DNA of 64,000 nucleotides from DASPKM01 sp963817075 (GTDB lineage: Bacteria > Bacteroidota > Bacteroidia > Chitinophagales > Chitinophagaceae), in assembly GCA_963817075.1 (NCBI GenBank), contig CAWFMT010000002.1, positions 186,001 to 250,000 of the forward strand, in the 5' to 3' direction. A program made the position numbers and the translations under genes. How positions within the stretch are numbered: the stretch's first letter is position 1; each line of letters starts with the position of its first letter. This document shows positions 42,498 to 51,058 of the stretch, piece by piece. The notes under the pieces are model-generated. The model saw only the letters and a list, made by a program, of their open reading frames with translations, made no database searches and was not told the origin of the DNA.

Positions 42498-43382
42498 TCA
42501 ATCAAGCTGGCTAAGTATTGAACGAATTGAATGCAAATAGCCTCCACCAAATAAATTCAGGTGAATCAACAGAGGATAAAGATTGCTTATTTCTGATTGC
42601 TGTCTGTGATTTATGGGAAGAGCGTAATGATGTTCATATGCCTCATAAAAATTACGATCTACATTCCCAAATAAGGTGAGCATTCCGAGGTCGATAGTGC
42701 GATGTCCATAATAAGTAGCAGGATCAATTAAGACAGGTACGGAATGTTGGTCACACAGAAGGTTCCCGCTCCAAAGATCACCATGCAAGGCTGATGAAGG
42801 TTCGTCAGTGAAAATCTCAGGCAAACGGTGAAATAATTTCTCAAACTTCTTTAGTTCTGTAGAAGAGAGCAATTTCATCTCGCTCGCAAGTCTCAATTGA
42901 GGTTCAAGCCTGCACTCACGAAAGAAATCCGGCCAGGATCGTCTAACCTCATTTAATTGGGGCAAGGCTCCCATGAAATTGTTTTCATAAAATCCAAAAT
43001 TCCTCTTGCCATCTTCACCAAACCAGGATTGTTGATGAAGAATTGCCAGTGATTCCCCAAACGACTTCCAAAACTCACTTGTTTTTCTACCTTCCTCGAT
43101 CCATTCAAGGACCAGGATCTGTTGACCCTCAAATTCACTGCAAGAGTATATTTTGGGAACCCGAAAACAATTCATCGATTCCAGAAACCTAAGACCATTC
43201 CTCTCTTTTTCAAAAAGACCAGGAATGGATTCTGTTAAATTTATTTTGCAAAAAAAACTTGACTTTCCTGCTTCCAGTTTGAAAGTATGATTGATGGAAC
43301 CTCCTCCAACGGGGCTAAAAAGAATTGGTACTGCAAGTCCAAGTTCAATTTGAAGAAATGATGACAGAGCTTTGGAAGGCAC
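42498..43382 (-). CDS. Fructosamine kinase family protein
   Basis: A 294-residue cytoplasmic kinase of the fructosamine-3-kinase/aminoglycoside-phosphotransferase fold. Motifs are VGGGSINHTFKLEAGKSSFFCKIN (glycine loop and Lys), LVLEWIEEG hinge, ALHGDLWSGNLLC (catalytic loop with Asp) and VLIDPATYYGHRTIDLGML (metal-binding Asp). It likely phosphorylates glycated amines or ketosamines for deglycation. GTG start at 43382. Single gene, upstream spacer full of repeats. Confidence 0.92.
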   Translation of the reverse strand: MPSKALSSFLQIELGLAVPILFSPVGGGSINHTFKLEAGKSSFFCKINLTESIPGLFEKERNGLRFLESMNCFRVPKIYSCSEFEGQQILVLEWIEEGRKTSEFWKSFGESLAILHQQSWFGEDGKRNFGFYENNFMGALPQLNEVRRSWPDFFRECRLEPQLRLASEMKLLSSTELKKFEKLFHRLPEIFTDEPSSALHGDLWSGNLLCDQHSVPVLIDPATYYGHRTIDLGMLTLFGNVDRNFYEAYEHHYALPINHRQQSEISNLYPLLIHLNLFGGGYLHSIRSILSQLD

Positions 43383-43390
43383 GGGAATTA

Positions 43391-43567
43391 GTCAATTTGA
43401 AAATTTGAAAATTTGAAAATTTCTTGCCTGCTGACGCAGTCGAGCAGGGAAAATGAAGAAATAAATCAGTGGTCAGAAGTTAAGAAGTTGAGAAGGTAAT
43501 TCCGAAAAGTTCACGACTCACGACTCACGACTCACGTCTCACGACTCACGACTCACCTCTCACGATT
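43391..43567. repeat. Mosaic: TTTGAAAA, GAAGTT and TCACGAY tracts
   Basis: Four TTTGAAAA units (43392-43421), a GTCAGAAGTTAAGAAGTTGAGAAGG stretch (43464-43491), then eight TCACGAC-type heptamers (43511-43567). It separates the fructosamine kinase and STAS genes. Confidence 0.8.
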
Positions 43568-43576
43568 AGATAAAAT

Positions 43577-43951
43577 TCAATCCCCTTCTAGCAACTCTCG
43601 TTCAATTTCTTCCATCTGTACTATATCATAGGCCTCGCTCTCAGTAGGGGTTACATTCATGACTTCTAACAGAGCTTCTTTTTCCAGGAAATTTTCTATA
43701 GATTTTTGCATTTCACAAAAAACGAAGGATGCATTGTTTTCGTAGAAAGATTGTTGAAGGTTTGCAAGTGCTTCGGCAGAAGGGCGGTCAATAGTCTCTA
43801 CTGAACTCAGATTGAAGACAACGTTTTTAACAGGAGTTTTTAGTAAGGGATGCAAAGTTTCGGTGAGTTCTGCTGTCATATTAGCAGCAAGGTTTGTTGA
43901 ATTCAGCGTTATGACATGGAATTTTTCTCTGGTATCTATTTTGACTAACAT
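43577..43951 (-). CDS. STAS-domain protein (anti-sigma-factor antagonist-like)
   Basis: A 124-residue single STAS domain: FHVITLNSTNLAANMTAELTETLHPLL, then KNVVFNLSSVETIDRPSAEALANLQQSFY, and FVFCEMQKSIENFLEKEALLEVMNV. The Ser in DRPSAEAL occupies the position phosphorylated in SpoIIAA-type antagonists. No anti-sigma kinase is adjacent. It is divergent from clpC, with a short AT-rich spacer between. The acidic C-terminal tail (EEIERELLEGD) is a small extra. Confidence 0.88.
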   Translation of the reverse strand: MLVKIDTREKFHVITLNSTNLAANMTAELTETLHPLLKTPVKNVVFNLSSVETIDRPSAEALANLQQSFYENNASFVFCEMQKSIENFLEKEALLEVMNVTPTESEAYDIVQMEEIERELLEGD

Positions 43952-44045
43952 AATTCACTTGAGATTGTTGACAGCCGTTAATAAAGTGCTGAAAACAATT
44001 CTCAAAAATATTCGTTATTATTGTATCATACTCAATTAATTAAAA

Positions 44046-46574
44046 ATGGATAACAACTTTTCTGCCCAGGTGAAGGAGATTATTTCATTCAGCAGGGAGG
44101 AAGCGTTAAGGTTGGGAAACGATTTTATTGGGACGGAACATTTATTGCTGGGTCTGATCCGTGAGGGAGATAATACTGCTATCAAGATTCTAAAAGGTTT
44201 GAATGTTGATTTATATGAGCTACGCAAGGAGATTGAATTAGCAGTGAAAGACAAGACTGGAAAGAACATTGCGAACATCAACAGCCTTCCCCTTACCAAG
44301 CAGGCAGAAAAAGTAATCAGAGTAACTGTTCTTGAAGCGAAAGCTCTCAAAAGCCCAACAGTAGAAACTGAACACCTGATGCTCTCCATTCTGAAAAACA
44401 AGGAAAACATAGCAACTCAAATCTTAAATCAATACGACGTGGATTACGATCTTTTCCGTAACGAACTTGGTGTTGTAAAAAGTAATGAAGTACGCTCAGA
44501 GTATACTGACGAGAACGATGATGATTTCGATGAAGAGAAAAAATACTCGCAGTCCAAATCAAAAGGCGCTGGTAATGCTAAGAGCAAAACACCTGTACTG
44601 GATAACTTCGGTAGGGACATAACCCGAATGGCTGAAACCGGATCACTGGATCCGATAGTAGGAAGAGAAGAAGAAATTGAGAGGGTTTCCCAAATACTTT
44701 CGAGGCGTAAGAAAAACAACCCAATACTCATCGGAGAACCGGGTGTTGGTAAAACTGCCATCGTTGAAGGTCTTGCGCTACGCATCGTACAGCGTAAAGT
44801 CTCAAGAGTTCTTTTTGACAAGCGCGTGATCTCCCTGGACCTTGCCGCACTTGTGGCTGGTACCAAGTATCGCGGTCAGTTTGAGGAAAGAATGAAGGCC
44901 ATCATGAACGAACTTGAGAAAAATCGTGATGTGATCCTTTTCATTGATGAAATTCATACGATTGTAGGTGCTGGTGGAGCCAGTGGTTCCCTGGATGCCT
45001 CAAATATATTCAAGCCTGCACTTGCCAGGGGAGAACTCCAGTGCATAGGAGCATCAACTCTTGACGAATACAGAATGTATATCGAAAAGGATGGCGCACT
45101 TGATCGCAGGTTCCAGAAGGTGATGGTAGATCCTCCAACTGTGGAAGAAACCATTCAGATTCTGAACAACATCAAATCCAAATACGAGGATTATCATAAT
45201 GTCACCTATAGTGATGATGCTATTGACGCTTGCGTTAAGCTGAGCGATAGATATATGACCGACCGTTTGCTTCCTGACAAAGCCATTGATGTGCTTGATG
45301 AAGTAGGAGCAAGGGTGCATTTGAAAAACATTAACGTACCACCGGAAATCGTTGACCTTGAGAAAAAGATCGAGGACGTTAAGAATGAAAAGAACAAGGT
45401 TGTAAAGAGCCAGAAGTTTGAAGAAGCTGCTTCATTGCGGGATGCCGAAAAGCGTCTGCAGGAAGACCTAGAGCGTGCGAAAGCCAGTTGGGAAGAGGAA
45501 AGCAAACACAAACGCTATCCCATTGATGAGGATAATATTGCTGAAGTAGTTAGCATGATGACTGGAATTCCTGTTAAAAGGATGGTCCAGGCTGAAAGTG
45601 AAAAACTTCGTCATATGGGCGATGACATGCGCTTAATGGTAGTTGGACAGGACGAAGCCATTGGTAAGGTTGTGAAAGCTATACAGCGTAACAGGGTGGG
45701 ATTGAAAGATCCAAAAAAACCAATCGGTACGTTCATCTTTCTTGGCCCTACGGGTGTTGGAAAGACTGAGCTTGCAAGGGCCCTTGCCAGATATATGTTC
45801 GACAGTGAGGATTCACTCATCAGAATTGATATGAGTGAATACATGGAAAAATTCACCGTGAGTCGGCTTATTGGTGCTCCTCCGGGATATGTAGGATATG
45901 AAGAAGGCGGACAGTTGACTGAGAAAGTAAGGCGTAAGCCATATTCAGTCATCCTCCTTGATGAAATTGAAAAGGCGCATCCTGATATTTATAATATTCT
46001 CTTGCAGGTTCTGGATGATGGACAACTGACAGATGGCCTCGGAAGAAAGGTGGACTTTAAGAATACAACTATCATCATGACTTCAAACATTGGCGTACGT
46101 CAGTTGAAGGATTTTGGTGAAGGTGTGGGATTTGCCACAGCTGCAAGAAACCAGAGTTCCGATGAAAATAACAAGGCTGTCATTGAAAAGGCACTAAAGC
46201 GTACTTTTTCTCCGGAATTTCTGAATAGGATTGATGATGTGGTTGTATTTAATACACTGCATAAGGAACACATTTTCCAGATCATTGATATCCTGATGAA
46301 GGGTGTTCTTAAACGCCTCAATAACCTTGGATTTACTTTGGAACTCACTGATGAAGCAAAGGATTTCCTTGCAGAGAAAGGCTATGATCAGGCGTTTGGT
46401 GCAAGGCCGTTGCATAGGGCAATTCAGAAATACCTTGAAGATCCTCTTGCAGAAGAAATCCTGAGTTTGAGTATCAAACAAGGCGATGTTCTGGTAGCAG
46501 AACTTGATAAAGAAAATTCTAAATTGAAATTTTCATTCAAGGAAAAAGCTCCAAAAGAAAAATCACAGGCCTAA
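44046..46574 (+). CDS. clpC: ATP-dependent Clp protease ATP-binding subunit ClpC
   Basis: An 842-residue AAA+ unfoldase. Order: two Clp_N repeats (1-150), an acidic linker (DENDDDFDEEKK), AAA1 with GEPGVGKTA and VILFIDEIHT, a UVR-type coiled middle region (IVDLEKKIEDVKNEKN..LRDAEKRL), AAA2 with GPTGVGKTE, VILLDEIEKAH and a GVGFA loop for ClpP docking. It feeds unfolded or adaptor-bound proteins to ClpP. Monocistronic with its own terminator. ctsR/mcsAB partners of Firmicutes are absent, as expected in Bacteroidota. Confidence 0.96.
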   Translation: MDNNFSAQVKEIISFSREEALRLGNDFIGTEHLLLGLIREGDNTAIKILKGLNVDLYELRKEIELAVKDKTGKNIANINSLPLTKQAEKVIRVTVLEAKALKSPTVETEHLMLSILKNKENIATQILNQYDVDYDLFRNELGVVKSNEVRSEYTDENDDDFDEEKKYSQSKSKGAGNAKSKTPVLDNFGRDITRMAETGSLDPIVGREEEIERVSQILSRRKKNNPILIGEPGVGKTAIVEGLALRIVQRKVSRVLFDKRVISLDLAALVAGTKYRGQFEERMKAIMNELEKNRDVILFIDEIHTIVGAGGASGSLDASNIFKPALARGELQCIGASTLDEYRMYIEKDGALDRRFQKVMVDPPTVEETIQILNNIKSKYEDYHNVTYSDDAIDACVKLSDRYMTDRLLPDKAIDVLDEVGARVHLKNINVPPEIVDLEKKIEDVKNEKNKVVKSQKFEEAASLRDAEKRLQEDLERAKASWEEESKHKRYPIDEDNIAEVVSMMTGIPVKRMVQAESEKLRHMGDDMRLMVVGQDEAIGKVVKAIQRNRVGLKDPKKPIGTFIFLGPTGVGKTELARALARYMFDSEDSLIRIDMSEYMEKFTVSRLIGAPPGYVGYEEGGQLTEKVRRKPYSVILLDEIEKAHPDIYNILLQVLDDGQLTDGLGRKVDFKNTTIIMTSNIGVRQLKDFGEGVGFATAARNQSSDENNKAVIEKALKRTFSPEFLNRIDDVVVFNTLHKEHIFQIIDILMKGVLKRLNNLGFTLELTDEAKDFLAEKGYDQAFGARPLHRAIQKYLEDPLAEEILSLSIKQGDVLVAELDKENSKLKFSFKEKAPKEKSQA

Positions 46575-46605
46575 TTAATATTGATTAAGCTTCCATAATT
46601 TTAAT

Positions 46606-46636
46606 GCCCTGACCGTTGGTCGGGGCTATTTTTTTG
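46606..46636 (+). terminator. Rho-independent terminator after clpC
   Basis: GCCCTGACC (46606-46614) and GGTCGGGGC (46618-46626) pair over nine positions with one G-T pair and a GTT loop, followed by TATTTTTTT. A strong, classical terminator 32 bases past the clpC stop. Confidence 0.9.
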
Positions 46637-46792
46637 TGATCGAATTGAAATGGGATAACGTAGAATATGCGTTTGTAAAATTCTCCAGGAGAAAGAAAAA
46701 CAATGAGGGAATTTTTTTTTGCACTAAGCTATTCATTCTGGAAAACTTGTTGAGGTTTTAGAATAATTCCTGACTTTTGTTCTGACATTAAT

Positions 46793-47491
46793 ATGAAGAA
46801 GATCATCATTACAATAGATGGATGGTCCTCCTGCGGGAAGAGCACTCTGGCAAAGCAGCTGGCAGAGAAATTAAACTACGTCTATATTGATAGTGGCGCC
46901 ATGTATCGCGCAATCACATTATACTTTTTGAGGAACCATGTGGACTGGACAAAATCGCGGGCAGTTGAACAGGCCTTGAAAGAAATTGTTCTTGATTTCA
47001 GGTATAATCCAACCAGCAATTCAACCGAAATCTTTCTCAATGATGAGAATGTAGAGTACGTGATAAGAGACCTTGTAGTTGCAGAGAAAGTAAGTGAAGT
47101 TGCTGCTGTTAAAGCTGTCAGGGAATTTGCAGTTGCCCAGCAGCAGGAAATGGGAAAGGGAAAAGGAATTGTAATGGACGGCCGTGATATCGGCACAGTA
47201 GTATTTCCTCATGCGGAACTTAAGATCTTTATGAAGGCTGATAATGGTATCCGTGTTGAAAGAAGATTCCGCGAGTTATTTGAGAAGAATCCAAATGTTA
47301 CCCTGGAAGAAGTAAAGAATAATCTTGAAATGAGAGATTATATTGATTCACACCGCGAAGTGAGTCCATTAAGACAAGCTGATGATGCAATCGTCCTTGA
47401 TAATTCAAATCTTACAATTGATCAGCAATTAGAAACAGCTCTCAAGCTTGTTAAACAAAGACTTAGAAATAATTCTTCAGTCACACAATAA
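46793..47491 (+). CDS. cmk: Cytidylate kinase
   Basis: A 232-residue (d)CMP kinase. The P-loop GWSSCGKSTLAKQLAEKL, YIDSGAMYRAIT, the NMP-binding insert and DGRDIGTVVFPHAELKIFM, RRFRELFEKNP and REVSPLRQADDAIVLDNSNL are all in place. Makes CDP/dCDP for nucleotide and phospholipid synthesis. It starts 219 bases after clpC and is separated from it by a terminator. Cytoplasmic. Confidence 0.96.
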   Translation: MKKIIITIDGWSSCGKSTLAKQLAEKLNYVYIDSGAMYRAITLYFLRNHVDWTKSRAVEQALKEIVLDFRYNPTSNSTEIFLNDENVEYVIRDLVVAEKVSEVAAVKAVREFAVAQQQEMGKGKGIVMDGRDIGTVVFPHAELKIFMKADNGIRVERRFRELFEKNPNVTLEEVKNNLEMRDYIDSHREVSPLRQADDAIVLDNSNLTIDQQLETALKLVKQRLRNNSSVTQ

Positions 47492-47593
47492 ATATTTTCC
47501 GCGCTACCGCTTGCACCGATGAATGTCGGGTATTACTTTCGTTCGCTGGTCAAAAAACCGGATTAAATCCTATAACCCAAAAGAATCACCCTT

Positions 47594-48079
47594 ATGAAAA
47601 ATGTATCATTGTTCTTTTTGTCTATTTGCACCCTTCTCGCCTTTAATTCATGTAAGAAAAGTACTGTTATCGTGAACCCGGCTCAATATCAGCCGCGATT
47701 GGTTGCTTCTATTTATCCGCAGATCAATCAACCAACCAACGCTACTCTTGGAGAATCAACAGCAGTATTTGCAACTGGGGATGAGATTATAATTTATGCC
47801 CCTTACGAAATATCTAATGATCAGATCACACTTGCCGACCTTGTGGTTACTAATGACCAGAACCAGGTGATTGCAAAATATCAACTATCCGAAGTCACAG
47901 AAACTGATGCTGTCAATCTAATTATTCCAGAAGAACTGAAGAGCAGAACCTTCCTATTTGCAAGCATTCTCGTTGAGGATACCTTTGCTGATAAGACTCT
48001 TAATCTGTCAATAGAATTAAGAGGAACCAATAGTCAGATTTCAGATAAGATATCTGGAGCCTTTACTGTCCTCCCTTAA
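47594..48079 (+). CDS. Lipoprotein of unknown function
   Basis: A 161-residue lipoprotein (MKNVSLFFLSICTLLAFNSCKKS; lipobox). The mature part is a single beta-rich domain (AVFATGDEIIIYAPYEISNDQITLADLVVTNDQNQVIAKYQLSE) that resembles a carbohydrate-binding or Ig-like sandwich but has no recognised family. It follows cmk by 102 bases and ends at a terminator. Confidence 0.7.
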   Translation: MKNVSLFFLSICTLLAFNSCKKSTVIVNPAQYQPRLVASIYPQINQPTNATLGESTAVFATGDEIIIYAPYEISNDQITLADLVVTNDQNQVIAKYQLSEVTETDAVNLIIPEELKSRTFLFASILVEDTFADKTLNLSIELRGTNSQISDKISGAFTVLP

Positions 48080-48102
48080 TTTAGCATTAACCCTATTCAT
48101 AT

Positions 48103-48130
48103 AAAAGGCCCCTCATTTGAGGGGCTTTGT
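48103..48130 (+). terminator. Rho-independent terminator after the lipoprotein gene
   Basis: AAAGGCCCCTC and GAGGGGCTTT pair around ATTT (48104-48127), with T residues following. It stands 24 bases after the lipoprotein stop and before the convergent 68-residue gene. Confidence 0.85.
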
Positions 48131-48152
48131 GTATTACAGAGCTGAGCAAAAA

Positions 48153-48359
48153 TTAATTTTTTCTTGAGACTATCTTGAAAGTATTTTTTATTCCAAGTTC
48201 AGCTTCATCCCTCCGGAGAAGTTCCCTTTCCATTTCAAGCAGGTTTTTTTTCAACCTGTGAATCCTCCTGGTCCGGATTGCATAACCGAGGATGAAAGCA
48301 ACAGCAGCTAATGAGACCGTAATAGGAAAATCGTTTAAGGATATTAGGTTAGACCACAT
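48153..48359 (-). CDS. Small membrane protein with coiled-coil tail
   Basis: A 68-residue frame: one membrane helix (about residues 11-28, ITVSLAAVAFILGYAI), a basic RTRRIHRLKK stop-transfer, and a heptad-like charged helix (LLEMERELLRRDEAE). The topology would place the tail in the cytoplasm. No family is recognised, but the composition is protein-like and it ends near a terminator, so it is probably real. Confidence 0.55.
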   Translation of the reverse strand: MWSNLISLNDFPITVSLAAVAFILGYAIRTRRIHRLKKNLLEMERELLRRDEAELGIKNTFKIVSRKN

Positions 48360-48441
48360 GGACGAGAATTTGATAATACAAAGAACGGATATGGATGAAT
48401 TTCATGATAGGATAATTTGACCTTCTAAGGGTTTACATGTA

Positions 48442-48637
48442 ACGAGGTCGGAAGTCCGAAGTCAGAAATCCAAAGTCAGAAGTTAGAGAAGTTAGAGAAG
48501 TTAAGAAGTTAGGCAAAAAATTAAACTCACGACTCACGATTCACGACTATCCTGGCGAAACTTAGCGTCTTTGCGCCCTGGCGGTTAAATCCTCCAGATC
48601 TCAAATCTCGAAATTCCAAAATCTCAAAATTTCAAAA
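48442..48637. repeat. Four-family mosaic: GAAGTC, TCACGAY, GCGGTTAA, CTCAAAA tracts
   Basis: GAGGTCGGAAGTCCGAAGTC and GAAGTTAGAGAAGTTAG units (48442-48513), ACTCACGACTCACGATTC (48525-48547), CCTGGCG..GCCCTGGCGGTTAAAT (48550-48593) and CTCAAATCTCGAAATTCC/TCTCAAAATTTC (48596-48637) follow one another without gaps. Confidence 0.8.
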
Positions 48638-48638
48638 T

Positions 48639-48677
48639 AAAAAGAACCCCTCCACTTTCGCGGAAGGGTCTTTCTTG
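48639..48677 (-). terminator. Terminator after glnN
   Basis: On the minus strand AAAGACCCTTCC pairs imperfectly with GGAGGGGTTCTTT around a CGCGAAAGT loop, and the run TTTTATTTT follows. It lies 25 bases beyond the glnN stop. Confidence 0.75.
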
Positions 48678-48700
48678 CTTGTCATGTCAGAAAACCAACT

Positions 48701-50893
48701 TTATCTCAGGAAGAGAATTTCGCGGTATTTGGGTAGGGTCCATTCGCTATCATCAACCAGCAATTCAAGCTTGTCAACATGATAACGGATGTTGTCAAAG
48801 AAAGGTTCTTTCACCTTATCGCAATAGGCAAGTGCCTTTTCACGCGTGTCAGCAATCACATTGCACTCTTTTCTTGCTTCGATCATTTTCTCAACTGATT
48901 CGGCAACGGCGCTGATATGTTCTGAAAGTCGGCCCAAAATGTGTTTCTGATGTGCAAAAGCACTCTCTGGAAATCCAACATCTTTCAGACCCTTGATATT
49001 TACAAGGAGGGTATTTTGATACTTTATTGCCGAGGGGAGAATATGACTTGTACAAAGCTCACCAATCACCCTGGCTTCTATCTGAACCTTCTTAAGATAT
49101 TTCTCCAGTTCAATTTCGTGCCTTGCTTCCAGTTCCGAGTGGGTATAAATAGCGTTGTTTTCAAAGAGAGCTTTAGCTTTTTCAGTGACCAAAGCATCAA
49201 GTGCCAAAGGTGTTGTCTTCACATTTGGTAACCCGCGGCGTTCAGCTTCCTTCTGCCACTCTTCGCTATAGCCATCACCTTCAAAAAGAACTTTTTCACT
49301 ACTTACGATATACTCACGGATCACATGCATGATCGCAATCTCTTTCTTTTCGCCTTTATCGATCAGTGCATCAACATCGCTCTGGAACTTATTCAGCGTG
49401 TCAGCCATAATGGTATTCAGAACTGTCATGGCATTTGCGCAGTTAGCTGAAGAGCCAACAGCTCTGAATTCAAACTTGTTCCCAGTGAATGCAAATGGAG
49501 ATGTGCGATTTCTGTCAGTATTATCCATTAGCAATTCAGGAATGCTGCGATGCAGGTCAAGTTTAAGAATTGCTTCATCCTGTTCATCGAACTTGCCGCT
49601 TACACGCTCCTTTACATCCTGCAATACCTTGAACAGATATTGGCCGATGAAAACAGAAATGATAGCGGGAGGAGCTTCATTGGCTCCAAGTCGGTGATCA
49701 TTACCAGCGGATGCGATAGATGCCCTGAGGACATCAGCATAATCATGAACTGCCTTAATGGTATTCACAAAGAAGGCAAGGAACATGAGGTTTGTCTTCG
49801 GCGTTTTGCCCGGGGCCAACAGGTTTACACCTGTATCTGTAGCCATGCTCCAGTTATTATGCTTACCGCTTCCATTAATTCCTGCGAATGGTTTTTCATG
49901 AAGCAACACACGGAGCTTATGCCTGCGGGCAACCCGATCCATGATGTCCATCAATAATGCGTTATGATCGTTAGCCACACCAACTTCTTCAAACATTGGG
50001 GCGCACTCAAACTGTGCAGGTGCTACCTCATTATGCCTTGTGCGAAGTGGAATGCCTAGTTTATATGATTCATCTTCGAAATCTCTCATGAATGCATAAA
50101 CCCTCTCCGGAATAGATCCGAAATAATGGTCTTCGAGTTGTTGTCCTTTTGCCGGAGCATGCCCAAATACTGTACGTCCGGAAAGCACCAGGTCGGGACG
50201 TGCATTAAACATGGCTTCGTCAACAACAAAATACTCCTGCTCCCATCCAAGGGTAGCTGTCACTCTCGTTACATTCTTATCGAAGTAATTGCAAACGCTA
50301 ACGGCAGATTTGTTTAGTGCTTCAAGCGCTTTTAATAGAGGAGCCTTGAAATCTAAGGACTCGCCAGTGTAGGAAACAAAGATGGTAGGGATACAAAGCG
50401 TTTTGCCTTGTCCTATCTCCATGATGAAAGCTGGTGAAGAAGGATCCCAGGCAGTATAGCCTCTTGCTTCAAAAGTTGCCCGCAGACCACCACTCGGGAA
50501 TGAAGATGCATCAGGTTCTTGTTGAACCAGGGCATCGCCATCAAATTGTTCTATTGGAGTGCCATCACTTTTGATGGTAAAAAAAGAATCGTGCTTTTCA
50601 GCTGTAGATCCTGTCAAAGGTTGAAACCAGTGTGTAAAATGTGTCACGCCTTTGCTCTCCGCCCATTGACGCATACCAGCAGAAATCTGGTTCGCAACCA
50701 AACGGTCGATCTTCTTACCGCCACGAATAGAAGTAGTAAGACTCTTGTAAGCCTCATCGCTCAAAAACTTTCTTGCTGTTTTAAGCGTGAAGACATTCTC
50801 ACCAAATATTGTAGTGATTTTGGGTGAACCCTGAACTTCCAACCCATTTGGAGCAGTAGTCAGATCATTAATTGCTTTGAAGCGTAATTCCAT
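48701..50893 (-). CDS. glnN: Glutamine synthetase type III
   Basis: A 730-residue GSIII, the large form typical of Bacteroidota. ATG at 50893 (MELRFKAINDL); an upstream extension would add 40 untypical residues. Family features: RKFLSDEAYKSL, GVTHFTHWFQPLTGSTAEKHDSF, TLGWEQEYFVVDEAMF, NHNALLMDIMDRVARRH, HEKPFAGINGSGKHNNWSM (ATP loop), NRTSPFAFTGNKFEFRAVGSS, and a helical C-terminal region. Condenses ammonia with glutamate. Monocistronic with a terminator; no PII gene nearby. Confidence 0.97.
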   Translation of the reverse strand: MELRFKAINDLTTAPNGLEVQGSPKITTIFGENVFTLKTARKFLSDEAYKSLTTSIRGGKKIDRLVANQISAGMRQWAESKGVTHFTHWFQPLTGSTAEKHDSFFTIKSDGTPIEQFDGDALVQQEPDASSFPSGGLRATFEARGYTAWDPSSPAFIMEIGQGKTLCIPTIFVSYTGESLDFKAPLLKALEALNKSAVSVCNYFDKNVTRVTATLGWEQEYFVVDEAMFNARPDLVLSGRTVFGHAPAKGQQLEDHYFGSIPERVYAFMRDFEDESYKLGIPLRTRHNEVAPAQFECAPMFEEVGVANDHNALLMDIMDRVARRHKLRVLLHEKPFAGINGSGKHNNWSMATDTGVNLLAPGKTPKTNLMFLAFFVNTIKAVHDYADVLRASIASAGNDHRLGANEAPPAIISVFIGQYLFKVLQDVKERVSGKFDEQDEAILKLDLHRSIPELLMDNTDRNRTSPFAFTGNKFEFRAVGSSANCANAMTVLNTIMADTLNKFQSDVDALIDKGEKKEIAIMHVIREYIVSSEKVLFEGDGYSEEWQKEAERRGLPNVKTTPLALDALVTEKAKALFENNAIYTHSELEARHEIELEKYLKKVQIEARVIGELCTSHILPSAIKYQNTLLVNIKGLKDVGFPESAFAHQKHILGRLSEHISAVAESVEKMIEARKECNVIADTREKALAYCDKVKEPFFDNIRYHVDKLELLVDDSEWTLPKYREILFLR

Positions 50894-51058
50894 TTTTGTT
50901 TGAGTTTTTTGCAAATACAAAGAAAACGATTGTTGCCTGTTACCCCAAAAAGTTAGGGGGTATTGTGGAAAAAAATAGGATAAATCCACGAAATTCCTCT
51001 GAAATAGAGGCAAATTCGATGAAATCCCTTCAAAAATACGAGTATCGTCTTAGATATA

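Larger units (their letters stand above)
48360..48700. other. Spacer dominated by repeats and glnN terminator
   Basis: After about 80 bases without obvious features the spacer carries a four-family repeat mosaic (48442-48637) and then the glnN terminator. No gene is seen. Confidence 0.6.

Noticed and set aside
43509..43567. CRISPR array
   Set aside because: The TCACGAY units are 7 bp and directly adjacent, without 30-bp spacers, and no cas gene is present.
44036..44410. Large antisense reading frames within clpC, glnN and purL
   Set aside because: They mirror strong genes, lack family features and have composition typical of antisense shadows.
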